Source of the DNA: Agromyces aureus
GTDB taxonomy: Bacteria > Actinomycetota > Actinomycetes > Actinomycetales > Microbacteriaceae
DNA: 64,000 bases
Assembly (NCBI RefSeq): GCF_001660485.1
Contig: NZ_CP013979.1
Span: 4,030,001-4,094,000 of the forward strand
Direction of reading: 5' to 3'
Of the stretch, positions 30,245 through 38,296 are shown one piece after another. Position 1 is the stretch's first letter; each line of letters opens with the position of its first letter. Position numbers and translations under genes: made by a program. The notes under the pieces were generated by a model. That model saw nothing but the letters and a program-made list of their open reading frames with translations. It had not been told where the DNA came from and did no database searches.

Positions 30245-31564
30245 GTGCCGAAAACCCTCGACGATGAGACCACGCGACCCTCGGAGCCCGAGCGACCCGA
30301 AGCGACGGCGACGGATGCCGCGGCCGGGCGTGCCGCGACATCCGCCCCCCGTCTCGCGTGGCTGATCGGGCCGGCCCTCGTGGCTGGCGTCGCGTACCTC
30401 GACCCCGGCAACGTCGCGAGCAACATGACCGCCGGGGCCCAGTACGGCTACCTGCTGGTCTGGGTCGTCGTGATCGGCAACGTCATGGCGTGGCTGATCC
30501 AGTATCTGTCGGCCAAGCTCGGCGTGGTCACGGGCAAGAGCCTCCCCGAGGTGCTCGGCGAGCGCATCGGCAACCGGTGGGGCCGCCGGGCGTACTGGTT
30601 GCAGGCCGAGGCCGTCGCCATGGCGACCGACATCGCCGAGGTGATCGGCGGCGCGGTGGCGCTGAACCTGCTGTTCGGCGTGCCGCTCGTGTGGGGCGGA
30701 CTGATCACGGGCTCGGTCTCGCTCGTGCTGCTCGTGATCCAGTCCAAGCGCGGTGCTCGGCCGTTCGAGTTCGTCATCATCGGGCTGCTCGTGATCATCG
30801 CCGTGGGCTTCAGTGTCGGCGTCTTCGTCGCACCGCCCGACCCGGCCGGCGTGCTCGGCGGGCTCGTGCCGCGCTTCGAGGACGCGAACTCGGTGCTGCT
30901 CGCGGCCTCGATCCTGGGCGCGACGATCATGCCGCATGCGATCTACGCGCACTCGGCCCTCGCCCGCGACCGCTTCGCCCCCAACCGTCGCGCCGAGACG
31001 AACGCCGTGCCGACCGCACGGCTGCTCGTGGCCACCCGGTGGGACGTCACGATCGCCATGGCCATCGCCGGCACCGTGAACCTCTGCATCCTGCTGCTCG
31101 CGGCCGCGAACCTCGCGGGCGTCGAGGGCACCGACAGCCTCGAGGGCGCCCACGCGGCCCTGCAGGTCTCGCTCGGGCCGATCATCGCGACCCTGTTCGC
31201 CGTCGGACTGCTCGCCTCGGGGCTCGCCTCGACCTCGGTCGGCGCCTACGCGGGGGCCGAGATCATGCACGGACTGCTGCACGTGCGCGTGCCGCTGATC
31301 GCCCGCCGGCTGGTGACCCTCGTGCCCGCCCTCGTGATCCTCGCGCTCGGGTTCGACCCGACGCTCTCGCTCGTGCTGAGCCAGGTCGTGCTGTCGTTCG
31401 GCATCCCGTTCGCGCTCATCCCCCTCATCTCGGTCACCGCGAAGCGCGGCGTGCTCGGGCGGTTCGCGAACCACTGGGCGACGACGGCGGCGGGCATCGC
31501 GGCATCCGTGTTCCTCATCACGCTGAACGGCGTGCTGCTCTGGCTGGTGTTCACCGGGGCGTGA
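30245..31564 (+). CDS. mntH: Nramp family manganese/divalent metal transporter
   Basis: A 439-residue proton-coupled Mn2+/Fe2+ importer with eleven predicted membrane helices. The metal-binding DPGN sits in YLDPGNVASNMTAG (helix 1, about residue 57), and MPHAIYAHSA (helix 6, about residue 228) supplies the Met ligand. The N-terminal tail of about 38 residues contains TDAAAGRAATSAP, encoded by a complete but diverged copy of the window palindrome (30313-30343). The repeat is therefore translated in frame ahead of the first helix. The GTG at 30245 fits a leaderless transcript. Confidence 0.92.
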   Translation: MPKTLDDETTRPSEPERPEATATDAAAGRAATSAPRLAWLIGPALVAGVAYLDPGNVASNMTAGAQYGYLLVWVVVIGNVMAWLIQYLSAKLGVVTGKSLPEVLGERIGNRWGRRAYWLQAEAVAMATDIAEVIGGAVALNLLFGVPLVWGGLITGSVSLVLLVIQSKRGARPFEFVIIGLLVIIAVGFSVGVFVAPPDPAGVLGGLVPRFEDANSVLLAASILGATIMPHAIYAHSALARDRFAPNRRAETNAVPTARLLVATRWDVTIAMAIAGTVNLCILLLAAANLAGVEGTDSLEGAHAALQVSLGPIIATLFAVGLLASGLASTSVGAYAGAEIMHGLLHVRVPLIARRLVTLVPALVILALGFDPTLSLVLSQVVLSFGIPFALIPLISVTAKRGVLGRFANHWATTAAGIAASVFLITLNGVLLWLVFTGA

Positions 31565-31609
31565 CGCGTCGCCGCACTGCATCACGCGACCACGCCCGAT
31601 GCCGCCCGA

Positions 31610-31615
31610 TATCCT
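31610..31615 (+). promoter_or_regulatory. -10 element of the DtxR/MntR gene
   Basis: TATCCT ends seven bases before the ATG at 31623, so the regulator can be expressed separately from mntH. Confidence 0.45.
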
Positions 31616-31622
31616 GAGTGCG

Positions 31623-32276
31623 ATGCCTGCCACCAGCCCTGCGATCGAGGACTACCTCAAGACGGTGTACGCCCACACCGAGTGGCAGCCCGACCCGATC
31701 ACGCCCAAGGTGCTCGCCGACAAGCTCGGTGTGGCCCCGTCATCCGTCACCGAGATGGTGAAGAAGATGGCGGCCAACGGGCTCATCTTGCACGTGCCCT
31801 ACGGCCCGTTGCGACTCACGGATGCCGGCAGGGCCCGCGCCCTCGCGGTCGTGCGACGGCACCGGCTCATCGAGACCTGGCTCGTGGCCGAGATGGGCTA
31901 CTCGTGGGACGAGGTGCACGACGAGGCCGAGGTGCTCGAGCACTCGCTGAGCGACCGCCTGCTCGAGGCCATCGACGCACGTCTCGGACGGCCGAGCCGG
32001 GACCCGCACGGCGACGCGATCCCGTCGGCATCGGGCGACGTCGCGAGCGAGCCGTTCGTGCTCCTCTCCGAGGCGCCGATCGCGCACGCGGGCCGCGTCA
32101 TCCGCATCAGCGACCGCGACCCCGAGGTGCTCCGCGAACTCGAGCGACGCGGCATCCGCCCGGGTGTCGAAATCGCAGTGACGGATGCCGCGGGCGAACT
32201 CGTGACCCTGCAGGCCGCGGGCGAGGTGGGCGAGCTCTCGCAGGAGGTCGCCGCCGCGATCTGGGTGACCGCCTGA
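31623..32276 (+). CDS. mntR: DtxR/MntR family metal-dependent repressor
   Basis: A 217-residue protein. The N-terminal winged helix (about residues 5-65: AIEDYLKTVYAHTEWQ, then PKVLADKLGVAPSSVTEMVKKM) is followed by a dimerisation and metal-binding domain with HRLIETWLVAEMGYSWDEVHDEAEVLEH (about 80-107), which supplies the His/Glu/Cys-type ligands. A C-terminal SH3-like FeoA domain occupies about 150-217. It lies 58 bases after mntH and presumably represses that transporter when Mn2+ (or Fe2+) is plentiful. The metal specificity is not decided by the sequence. Confidence 0.85.
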   Translation: MPATSPAIEDYLKTVYAHTEWQPDPITPKVLADKLGVAPSSVTEMVKKMAANGLILHVPYGPLRLTDAGRARALAVVRRHRLIETWLVAEMGYSWDEVHDEAEVLEHSLSDRLLEAIDARLGRPSRDPHGDAIPSASGDVASEPFVLLSEAPIAHAGRVIRISDRDPEVLRELERRGIRPGVEIAVTDAAGELVTLQAAGEVGELSQEVAAAIWVTA

Positions 32277-32280
32277 CGCG

Positions 32281-32333
32281 ACGCCCGACGGCGCGGCTCA
32301 CGTCGGGGGTGACGCCCGACGGCGCGGCTCACG
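32281..32333. repeat. Direct repeat of 22 bases, period 31
   Basis: ACGCCCGACGGCGCGGCTCA, plus the next two bases (CG), occurs at 32281-32302 and again at 32312-32333, downstream of the mntR stop. A small segment was duplicated; no gene is affected. Confidence 0.8.
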
Positions 32334-32442
32334 CCGAGGTGGCTTCGACGCCGTGAGGTCGAACCGATCCCGCCGCACCGCGTCGAACCTCACTCGGGCG
32401 AGCCGATCCCGATCTCGATGCGGGTTTCGGCCGCAACTTTGC

Positions 32443-32448
32443 TAGCAT
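32443..32448 (+). promoter_or_regulatory. -10 element of the serine hydrolase gene
   Basis: TAGCAT ends six bases before the GTG at 32455, the leaderless-type spacing found repeatedly in this window. Confidence 0.45.
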
Positions 32449-32454
32449 CCCGCG

Positions 32455-33795
32455 GTGCGCATTCTCCGCCGGACAATGGTCGTCCTCCTCGTCATCGTGC
32501 TCGTTCTCGTGGCGGGGGTCGTCGCCGTCTACTGGTGGCAGCGGCCGATGCTGCTCACGGGCACCGGGTACGCGGCGCACAACGCATGCGCCGTCACCGA
32601 GGTGGGCGGGCGCGAGGACCCCGCCGCCGACCTGCCGCCGAACCCGCTCGTGCCCTACCTGCGCTACGCCACCGACGATGGGGAGACCACCGGCTCGCTC
32701 CTCGGCGTGCTCGCGGCGCAGCACGCCTGGTACACCGACGGCTTCGGCTGCACGCTCGACGGCGAGCGCCCCGACCTCGGCACCGCGACGCCCGTGATCT
32801 CCGACGGCAACCCGTTCACGAACGCCGCGACGCCGATCGCCGACCCCGCGCTCGATGCGGCGGTCGCGCACGCGTTCGGCGACGACCTTCCGCCCAGCGT
32901 GGCCGAGTCGCTCGGCACTCGCGCCGTGGTGATCGCGAAGGGCGGCGTGCTCGTCGCCGAGCGCTACGCCGAGGGCTTCGACGCCACGACGCCGCAGCTC
33001 GGCTGGTCGATGTCCAAGAGCGCGACCGAGCTCATGACGGGCATGCTCGTGCAGCAGGGCGTCGTGTCGCTCGACGACGACCACCTGCGCCCCGAGTGGA
33101 CCGACGAACGCGCCGACATCACCGTCGAGCAGCTGCTTCGCATGACGAGCGGCCTCCAGTGGGACGAGACCTACGACCTCGGCACGCCGATCACCCAGAT
33201 GCTGTACGGCGAGCGCGACATGGGCGCCTACGTCGCGGGCCTGCCCCTCGAGAGCACGCCCGGCACCGTGCAGGAGTACTCGAGCGGCAGCACGACGCTG
33301 CTCTGCTCGGTGCTCGCCGAACGCACGGGCCTCGGTGCCGACCTGCCCCGTCAGCAGCTGCTCGCGCCCCTCGGGCTGTCCTCCGGCATCTTCGAACCGG
33401 ATGCCGCGGGCACGCCGGTGTGCTCCTCGTACCTCTGGGCGACGCCCCGTGATTGGACCGCACTCGGCCAGTTCGCCCTGCAGAACGGCGAGTGGAACGG
33501 CGAGCAGCTGCTGCCCGTCGACTGGATGGAGCAGACGCTCACCGTCGCCGACGTCACCACGACCGACGACCCCGGCTACGGCATGGCCTGGCGCATCAAC
33601 GTGATGCCCGACGGCAGCCTCCGCTGGCCGAACCTGCCGCCCGACACGTTCTACGCCTCCGGCCACGACGGCCAGAAGGTCATCGTCGTGCCGTCGGAGG
33701 ACCTGGTCGTCACCCGTCTCGGCTTCACCCCCGAGGCCGACGACGAGCCCTCCGAGGTGCAGCTCGTGGCCGACGCGATCGCCGCGCTCGGCTGA
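32455..33795 (+). CDS. Membrane-anchored serine hydrolase of the beta-lactamase fold
   Basis: A 446-residue protein with one N-terminal membrane helix (about residues 8-27), so the catalytic domain is extracytoplasmic. The nucleophile motif is SMSK (about residue 183), the second motif YSSGST (about 280) takes the place of YxN, and HDGQK near residue 400 replaces KTG. This pattern fits class C beta-lactamase-like hydrolases such as esterases, DD-peptidases and 6-aminohexanoate-oligomer hydrolases. A true beta-lactamase role is unlikely given the HDG box. A repeat-filled hairpin separates it from the convergent glycosidase gene. Confidence 0.85.
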   Translation: MRILRRTMVVLLVIVLVLVAGVVAVYWWQRPMLLTGTGYAAHNACAVTEVGGREDPAADLPPNPLVPYLRYATDDGETTGSLLGVLAAQHAWYTDGFGCTLDGERPDLGTATPVISDGNPFTNAATPIADPALDAAVAHAFGDDLPPSVAESLGTRAVVIAKGGVLVAERYAEGFDATTPQLGWSMSKSATELMTGMLVQQGVVSLDDDHLRPEWTDERADITVEQLLRMTSGLQWDETYDLGTPITQMLYGERDMGAYVAGLPLESTPGTVQEYSSGSTTLLCSVLAERTGLGADLPRQQLLAPLGLSSGIFEPDAAGTPVCSSYLWATPRDWTALGQFALQNGEWNGEQLLPVDWMEQTLTVADVTTTDDPGYGMAWRINVMPDGSLRWPNLPPDTFYASGHDGQKVIVVPSEDLVVTRLGFTPEADDEPSEVQLVADAIAALG

Positions 33796-33831
33796 GCCGG
33801 CGCGCCGCGATGCGCGGTTCGCCCATCCGGA

Positions 33832-33873
33832 GCTCGCACCGGGCGCTCGGGCGCTCGGGCGCTCGGTGCGAGC
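33832..33873. terminator. Bidirectional hairpin with triple GGGCGCTC loop
   Basis: GCTCGCACC (33832-33840) pairs with GGTGCGAGC (33865-33873). The loop is three exact copies of the octamer GGGCGCTC. It lies between the convergent serine hydrolase and GH43-like genes. Confidence 0.75.
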
Positions 33874-33881
33874 GGGCGGAA

Positions 33882-35591
33882 TCAGCGCTTGGTGATCACC
33901 ACATCGTCGAGCGAGAGCCACTTGCCGGCGGCGCCATTGGCGTAGAAGCCGAACCGCACCTTCTCACTGCTCACGTCGAAGTCGAGGCTCACCGTCGTCC
34001 AAGAGTTCGCAGCAGTGTTGACCGTCGCGTGCTGTTCGCCGACACCGTGGTTCTTCACGAACAGGTAGGCGTCGTTGAATCCACCGCTGCCCTTCATCTT
34101 GAAGCTGATGCGGTACGAGCCACGTTCCAGCCCGACCTCCTGCGCCACCGACGCGCTGAATGCCGTCGCGCCCTGGAACTTCAGCTGGCGATCGTCTGCG
34201 GCATCGGTCCGCTCCTGGACCTTGACCGCCGCGGTCGTCCCCGACACGATCCACCGAGGCACGAACCGGTACGCCGTGGCTGGGTCGTAGGTCGCCGAGT
34301 CGGCGAGCGCCGGAATATACGTCTCGAAGGGCGCTCCTTGGCCGAAGCCGCCGTTAGCCACCGGGTTCCAGCTGAGCGTGCCGGCCGCGGCGTTCACATC
34401 GACCTGGGTCGCGCCGTGCAGGGTCGGAACGCCGGCCGCGTCGAACGTGACCGGGTACCAGGCGTTCCGGCCGATGCCGGCCGGCGCGGGGTCCTTGCCT
34501 CCGAAGAACTGCGAGTACCGGTCGCCGTTGTACAGGTACGACGTGGTCGTTCCGTCGGTGCTCGTCACCGGGAAGACCTGCTCGAACTGTGTGCCGTACG
34601 AGCGGACCAGATCGTTGCCCGACCCCTCCTTCACCGGGTTGGTCGTCATTTTCGTCCACGTCCTCCCCGTCCAGTTCGTCGGGTCGGTGCTCGTGCGGTA
34701 ATAGGTGTCGGTGCCGTCCCAATACCGCTTCTTCGAGGCGAACATGTAATAGGTCGACCCGATTTTCGTGATCGCCGGCGCCTCGTACTCGGCCACCGTG
34801 TCGTCGTGAGTGTGCGGCAGGATCGTGCGCCAGTCCGCGCTCAACGGCGCCACGCGGACACCCTCGACGTTCCTCCAAGTCTTGCTGTCGCCCACGTAGA
34901 CGAGGTACGCGTTCGCACCGTCGACGTAGAGGCTGCCGTCGCCTCGGGTCAGTCCGTCGGGGTCGGACGAGGTCACGTCGACGTATTGCTTCTGGAGGTA
35001 GGTGAACTCTCCCTCGATGCCGGTGGTGCTCTCGAAGAAGCCCGTCGCATTTCCGAGCCCGCCGGCAGTGCTGGTGCGGTTTCCACCGACTTCGAGGGTC
35101 AGGATGAATCGGCCGTCGGGGTGGCGCGCCAGCTGCGGGCGTCCGAGCCATTTCCCTGCCGTCAGGTCGCCGGCGGGGTCACCGCCGGGGACCGGGCTCT
35201 GGGCGTTCGGGACGTCCGCCGTGCCGTCATCATCGAGGTCGTTGTCCCACTGGGTCACCAGCGCGCGGACGAACTCCCAGTTCTCGAGATCGGTCGACTT
35301 GTAGAGGTTGACCGCCTTCGCCGGCGCGACCGGCGCAGAACCCTTCGGATCCATCGCCGTGCCGACCCAGTAGTAGGTCGGTCCGACCTTCAGGACGTTC
35401 CCGCCCTGAGCTTTGATGGGGTTGCCCTGGGTGTCGTGCCAGACGGTGTCATTGTTGATGGCGGTGTTGGCAACCGCGGTCACCGCCGGCTCGGCCGTCG
35501 CGGGCGTGAGACCGATGGCGACGGATCCGACAGCGACGCCGATCGCTCCGACGATCGCTGCAAGGCGGACAGTACTGGTTCGAGACTTCAT
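33882..35591 (-). CDS. Secreted GH43-like glycoside hydrolase with C-terminal carbohydrate-binding domain
   Basis: A 569-residue exported protein. A signal peptide (MKSRTSTVRLAAIV to TPATAEP, about 1-34) is followed by a five-bladed-propeller-type domain. In order it shows WHDTQGNPIKAQGGNVLKVG, YYWVG, LYKSTDLENWEFV, GRPQLARHPDGRF, GDGSLYVDGANAYLVYVG, EAPAITKIGSTYYMFAS and EQVFPV. This matches GH43-type exo-galactanases or related enzymes (subfamily 24-like). A jelly-roll domain (about 430-569, ending WLSLDDVVITKR) probably binds carbohydrate. AAGGAG precedes the ATG at 35591. Codons such as TAT and ATT, and an AT-rich upstream region, differ from neighbours and suggest transfer. Confidence 0.7.
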   Translation of the reverse strand: MKSRTSTVRLAAIVGAIGVAVGSVAIGLTPATAEPAVTAVANTAINNDTVWHDTQGNPIKAQGGNVLKVGPTYYWVGTAMDPKGSAPVAPAKAVNLYKSTDLENWEFVRALVTQWDNDLDDDGTADVPNAQSPVPGGDPAGDLTAGKWLGRPQLARHPDGRFILTLEVGGNRTSTAGGLGNATGFFESTTGIEGEFTYLQKQYVDVTSSDPDGLTRGDGSLYVDGANAYLVYVGDSKTWRNVEGVRVAPLSADWRTILPHTHDDTVAEYEAPAITKIGSTYYMFASKKRYWDGTDTYYRTSTDPTNWTGRTWTKMTTNPVKEGSGNDLVRSYGTQFEQVFPVTSTDGTTTSYLYNGDRYSQFFGGKDPAPAGIGRNAWYPVTFDAAGVPTLHGATQVDVNAAAGTLSWNPVANGGFGQGAPFETYIPALADSATYDPATAYRFVPRWIVSGTTAAVKVQERTDAADDRQLKFQGATAFSASVAQEVGLERGSYRISFKMKGSGGFNDAYLFVKNHGVGEQHATVNTAANSWTTVSLDFDVSSEKVRFGFYANGAAGKWLSLDDVVITKR

Positions 35592-35642
35592 GAAACTCCT
35601 TCGTTCCGGTGAAGAACATGTTGGCCGAACAGCAACGCAATT

Positions 35643-35655
35643 GCAAAATCTTTGC
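35643..35655. promoter_or_regulatory. Possible operator upstream of the GH43-like gene
   Basis: GCAAA-ATC-TTTGC is an inverted repeat in an AT-rich island about 50 bases upstream of the glycosidase start. Wider ACAGCA/TGCTGT symmetry surrounds it. Substrate-responsive LacI-type control would fit, but no such regulator gene is adjacent. Confidence 0.4.
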
Positions 35656-35812
35656 TGCTGTCTCGAACAGTTGCTTCTCTGGTGCAAAAGAGTTCGGCAC
35701 GGAGTCTGTGCTCCCTCGCGTCGTTCTACGCCCCGTTGCCTCGTAGCGAGCGGGATCACCGTTGAACCGGCGCCCGACCGCGAGGCCTACCGGCTGAACA
35801 TCGCGAACAGAG

Positions 35813-35950
35813 CTAGGCGGGTTCGGTCACGCGCACCAGACCGCAGTTCACGCACGACCACGCCACGAGGAAGCGCTCGTCGTCGAGGATCTCGAACGAG
35901 AGCGGGTCGCCGCAGGTCGGGCAGTCCGGTCGCGGCGCCGGCTCAGCCAT
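35813..35950 (-). CDS. Small CxxC zinc-ribbon protein
   Basis: A 45-residue protein, MAEPAPRPDCPTCGDPLSFE then CVNCGLVRVTEPA. Two CxxC knuckles 20 residues apart should bind one zinc ion. Its ATG lies eight bases inside the end of the preceding gene (35943-35950), so the two are co-translated. The role is unknown. The very small size and acidic core suggest an adaptor rather than an enzyme. Confidence 0.65.
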   Translation of the reverse strand: MAEPAPRPDCPTCGDPLSFEILDDERFLVAWSCVNCGLVRVTEPA

Positions 35951-36614
35951 CGGTGTCGGGCCAGGCGGCGATGTCCACGCCGTGGTTCTCGGGCGACGCG
36001 AGCGACCACCAGTCGGGGGCGTGCGAGTCGTCGACGAGTCGGCCTCCCACGGCGAGCGCGGCATCCACTCGCGCTCGGGCGTGATCCGCCGGCACGAAGA
36101 CGTCGAAGTGCGTGCGGCCACGCGAGGGGGCGTCGCCGGCGATGGGGTTGAACGCGAGCTGCGGGCCACTCCGCAGCGGGTCGACGGCATCCGTATCACC
36201 GAGCGGGTCGTAGCCGAGCGCAGCGAGGAAGAACGGGCGCGCGTCGGCCTGCGAATGCTGCGCGACGTAGATGCCGACCGACTGCACGAGCGACGGATCG
36301 GCGGTCAGCCCCAGTTCGGCCGCCGCCTCGGACACGGCCGCGGCGAACCCGGCCGCCGCCGCGGGGATGCCGTCGAAGCTCCGGTCGGGGATGCGCACCA
36401 CGACCCCCTCCGGCCGCACGTCGACGTCGGGCAGGACACCGAACAGCTCCGCCGCGGCGACCGTCGGGGCGACGAGGCCTGCCGCCTGCGAGAGGGAGGT
36501 CGCGGTGAAGACGGCCTGCGGCCCGGTGGCCGTGACCCGCCAGTCCGTGACGCCGGGCGCCTGATGGAAGGCGGCCGGGGTGATCCATTCCGTTCCGCTC
36601 GTCGATTCGACCAC
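35943..36614 (-). CDS. Pterin dehydratase-like / VOC two-domain protein
   Basis: A 223-residue protein. The N-terminal half (about 15-105: WRVTATGPQAVFTATSLSQA, then HPDV-like LPDVDVRPEGVVVRIPD) resembles 4a-hydroxytetrahydrobiopterin dehydratase folds. The C-terminal half (about 110-220: VQSVGIYVAQHSQADARPFF, RTHFDVFVP, GVDIAAWPD) is a VOC/glyoxalase-type domain. Such fusions are frequent in actinobacteria; the reaction is not known. AAGGAG lies five bases before the GTG at 36614, which decides this start over an earlier ATG. It overlaps the zinc-ribbon gene. Confidence 0.75.
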   Translation of the reverse strand: MVESTSGTEWITPAAFHQAPGVTDWRVTATGPQAVFTATSLSQAAGLVAPTVAAAELFGVLPDVDVRPEGVVVRIPDRSFDGIPAAAAGFAAAVSEAAAELGLTADPSLVQSVGIYVAQHSQADARPFFLAALGYDPLGDTDAVDPLRSGPQLAFNPIAGDAPSRGRTHFDVFVPADHARARVDAALAVGGRLVDDSHAPDWWSLASPENHGVDIAAWPDTDG

Positions 36615-36717
36615 GGGAACTCCTTCGCTCGCTGTCGAGCCCCGCACCGTCGAGGAACGGGACCTCACGCGGCCACCACGGTACTCGGATGTCGCGACGC
36701 CCCGCCAGTGCAGTCGG

Positions 36718-36753
36718 TCCGGATGCCGCGGGCCTCAACCTGCGGCATCCGGA
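36718..36753. repeat. Hairpin copy of the palindromic repeat with a 12-base loop
   Basis: TCCGGATGCCGC and GCGGCATCCGGA form a perfect 12-bp stem around GGGCCTCAACCT. It lies just downstream of the DUF1772 gene (leftward) and upstream of the VOC gene. Confidence 0.8.
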
Positions 36754-36776
36754 ACCGCCTGGTAGGTCGCCGCCCG

Positions 36777-37250
36777 TCACACGGCGAACACGAGCAGCAC
36801 GAATGCCGCGATGCTGGTCGCGGCGCGCACGTGGTTCCACCGGTTCCATCGTTGCTCGAAACGGTCGCGGGCATCCGCCCGCTGTCGCGCGTCGTCGCTC
36901 GGAGCGGCGTCGAGCGCGTTGTTCAGCGGCACGTTGACGAGTGCCGTCACCGCGAAGGCGAACAGCGCGAGCACCAGACCGGCGACGACGAAGGCCGAAG
37001 AGCTCTGGCTCGGTGCGGCGAGGTGCAGCGCCGTGGCTGCCGCGGTCGCGAGCGGAGCTCCCAGGAACACGACCATGAACACCGGATTGACGATGCGCCG
37101 GTTGATGGCGCGGAACACGGTGAGGTACGTCAGGTCGTCGACGCGGCGCAGGCCGGGGCTGACGCCGCAGCTGAAGGCGAGGAACACCCCCGCGAGGAGT
37201 CCGTTGCCGACGATCGCGGCGATCAACGTCGCATCTGAGAAGCCGTTCAT
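36777..37250 (-). CDS. DUF1772 (anthrone oxygenase-like) membrane protein
   Basis: A 157-residue protein with four hydrophobic helices: an opening IAAIVGNGLLAGVFLAFSCGVSPGLRR, then FRAINRRIVNPVFM, and NVPLNNAL in the third loop. These are DUF1772 hallmarks, a family related to anthrone oxygenase-like proteins. The gene starts 16 bases after the NAD(P)-binding reductase gene and forms an operon with it. Together they look like a small oxidation/reduction unit under the divergent AraC regulator (inference). Confidence 0.82.
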   Translation of the reverse strand: MNGFSDATLIAAIVGNGLLAGVFLAFSCGVSPGLRRVDDLTYLTVFRAINRRIVNPVFMVVFLGAPLATAAATALHLAAPSQSSSAFVVAGLVLALFAFAVTALVNVPLNNALDAAPSDDARQRADARDRFEQRWNRWNHVRAATSIAAFVLLVFAV

Positions 37251-37266
37251 GTGGGGACTCCTTCGA

Positions 37267-38136
37267 TCAGGCGGCGGCCGGGCCGGCGATGAGACCGGCG
37301 ATGGTGGCCTCGATGGGGGTGTCGACGTGCACGGCGCGATCTCCGCGGGGGGCCAGCAGACCCTGCTCGTCGGCGCGGGACAGCTCGGCGAGGCTCTCGG
37401 CCACGTGCGGTCGGTAGCCCGCCTCGATCAGTTCGGGCGCCCATGCGTCCTCGGGGAGCACGACGACCTCGAGTTCTCGGTTCAGCGCCGCCCCGAGCAC
37501 GGCGGCCACCTGTCGTTCGGAGTACGCGGGCCCGAGCACGTCGATCGAGGTGCTCGCCGTGTCGGGCGACAGCAGCGCACGCGCGGCGGTCGCGCCGAGG
37601 TCGCGGGTCGCCGCCATCGGGAGCGGAACATCGGCCGACGCGGCGAAGACCGGGTAGACCCCACCCCGAGCGGCCTCGATCAGGTCGCCGACCTTCTCCT
37701 GGAAGTGCCCGGACCGGAGCGCGGTCAGCACGGTGCCGGTCCCCCGCAGCGCCTGTTCCATGCGGTACAGGCCCGCGATCGGCCCGGTGCCCTCGGGGAG
37801 GTCTGCGCCGCCCGACGAGAGCAGCACGACGTGCGGGATCCCGCTGTCGGCGACGGCGCCGGCGACCGAGCTCGCGAGCGCCTCGGCATAGGCGCCGAGG
37901 TCGTCGACCGTGAGGTCGAAGGGCATCATGACGAAGAGCCCGTCGCAACCGGTGATCGCGTCGCGCAGCGCGGCACGATCACCGAGGTCGGCCACTCGGG
38001 ACTCTGCGCCCCGCCTGATCCATTCCTCGCCTCGTTCGCGGTCTCGAACGAGCACCCGCACGTCGGAACCGCTCGCGATGAGCTCGTGCGCCGTCGCCGA
38101 CCCCACCCGCCCGGTTGCTCCAGCTACTGCATACAT
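37267..38136 (-). CDS. NAD(P)-binding NmrA-like oxidoreductase
   Basis: A 289-residue Rossmann-fold protein of the atypical SDR/NmrA group. VAGATGRVGSATAHEL (about 4-19) is the GxxGxxG nucleotide loop, VLVRDRERGEEW recognises the cofactor, and MEQALRGTGTVLTALRSGHFQE is typical of quinone-reductase-like or sensor members. AGGAGA precedes the ATG. The 5' region carries three tandem heptamers. It is divergent from an AraC family gene, the probable regulator. Confidence 0.85.
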   Translation of the reverse strand: MYAVAGATGRVGSATAHELIASGSDVRVLVRDRERGEEWIRRGAESRVADLGDRAALRDAITGCDGLFVMMPFDLTVDDLGAYAEALASSVAGAVADSGIPHVVLLSSGGADLPEGTGPIAGLYRMEQALRGTGTVLTALRSGHFQEKVGDLIEAARGGVYPVFAASADVPLPMAATRDLGATAARALLSPDTASTSIDVLGPAYSERQVAAVLGAALNRELEVVVLPEDAWAPELIEAGYRPHVAESLAELSRADEQGLLAPRGDRAVHVDTPIEATIAGLIAGPAAA

Positions 38137-38154
38137 CGTGGTTCTCCTCTTGTT

Positions 38155-38175
38155 GGTGTTCGGTGTTCGGTGTTC
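38155..38175. repeat. Three tandem GGTGTTC heptamers
   Basis: Exact copies lie at 38155-38161, 38162-38168 and 38169-38175 in the leader of the NmrA-like gene. Direct repeats close to two turns apart between divergent genes could bind the AraC-type regulator, or could be a slippage product. Confidence 0.7.
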
Positions 38176-38296
38176 GCTTCACTGATCCGACGATAAGAGC
38201 CAGCGACGGGCGTATCCATGTCGTTCTCTCTGCATTTCTTGCTCATTCGTCCTGTTCGACGCGACGTTCACTCGGCACCTGAGGCACGATGGGGGA

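Noticed and set aside
32455..33795. True class C beta-lactamase
   Set aside because: SMSK is present, but YxN and KTG are replaced by YSS and HDG, which fits esterase/amidase relatives rather than an antibiotic-hydrolysing enzyme.
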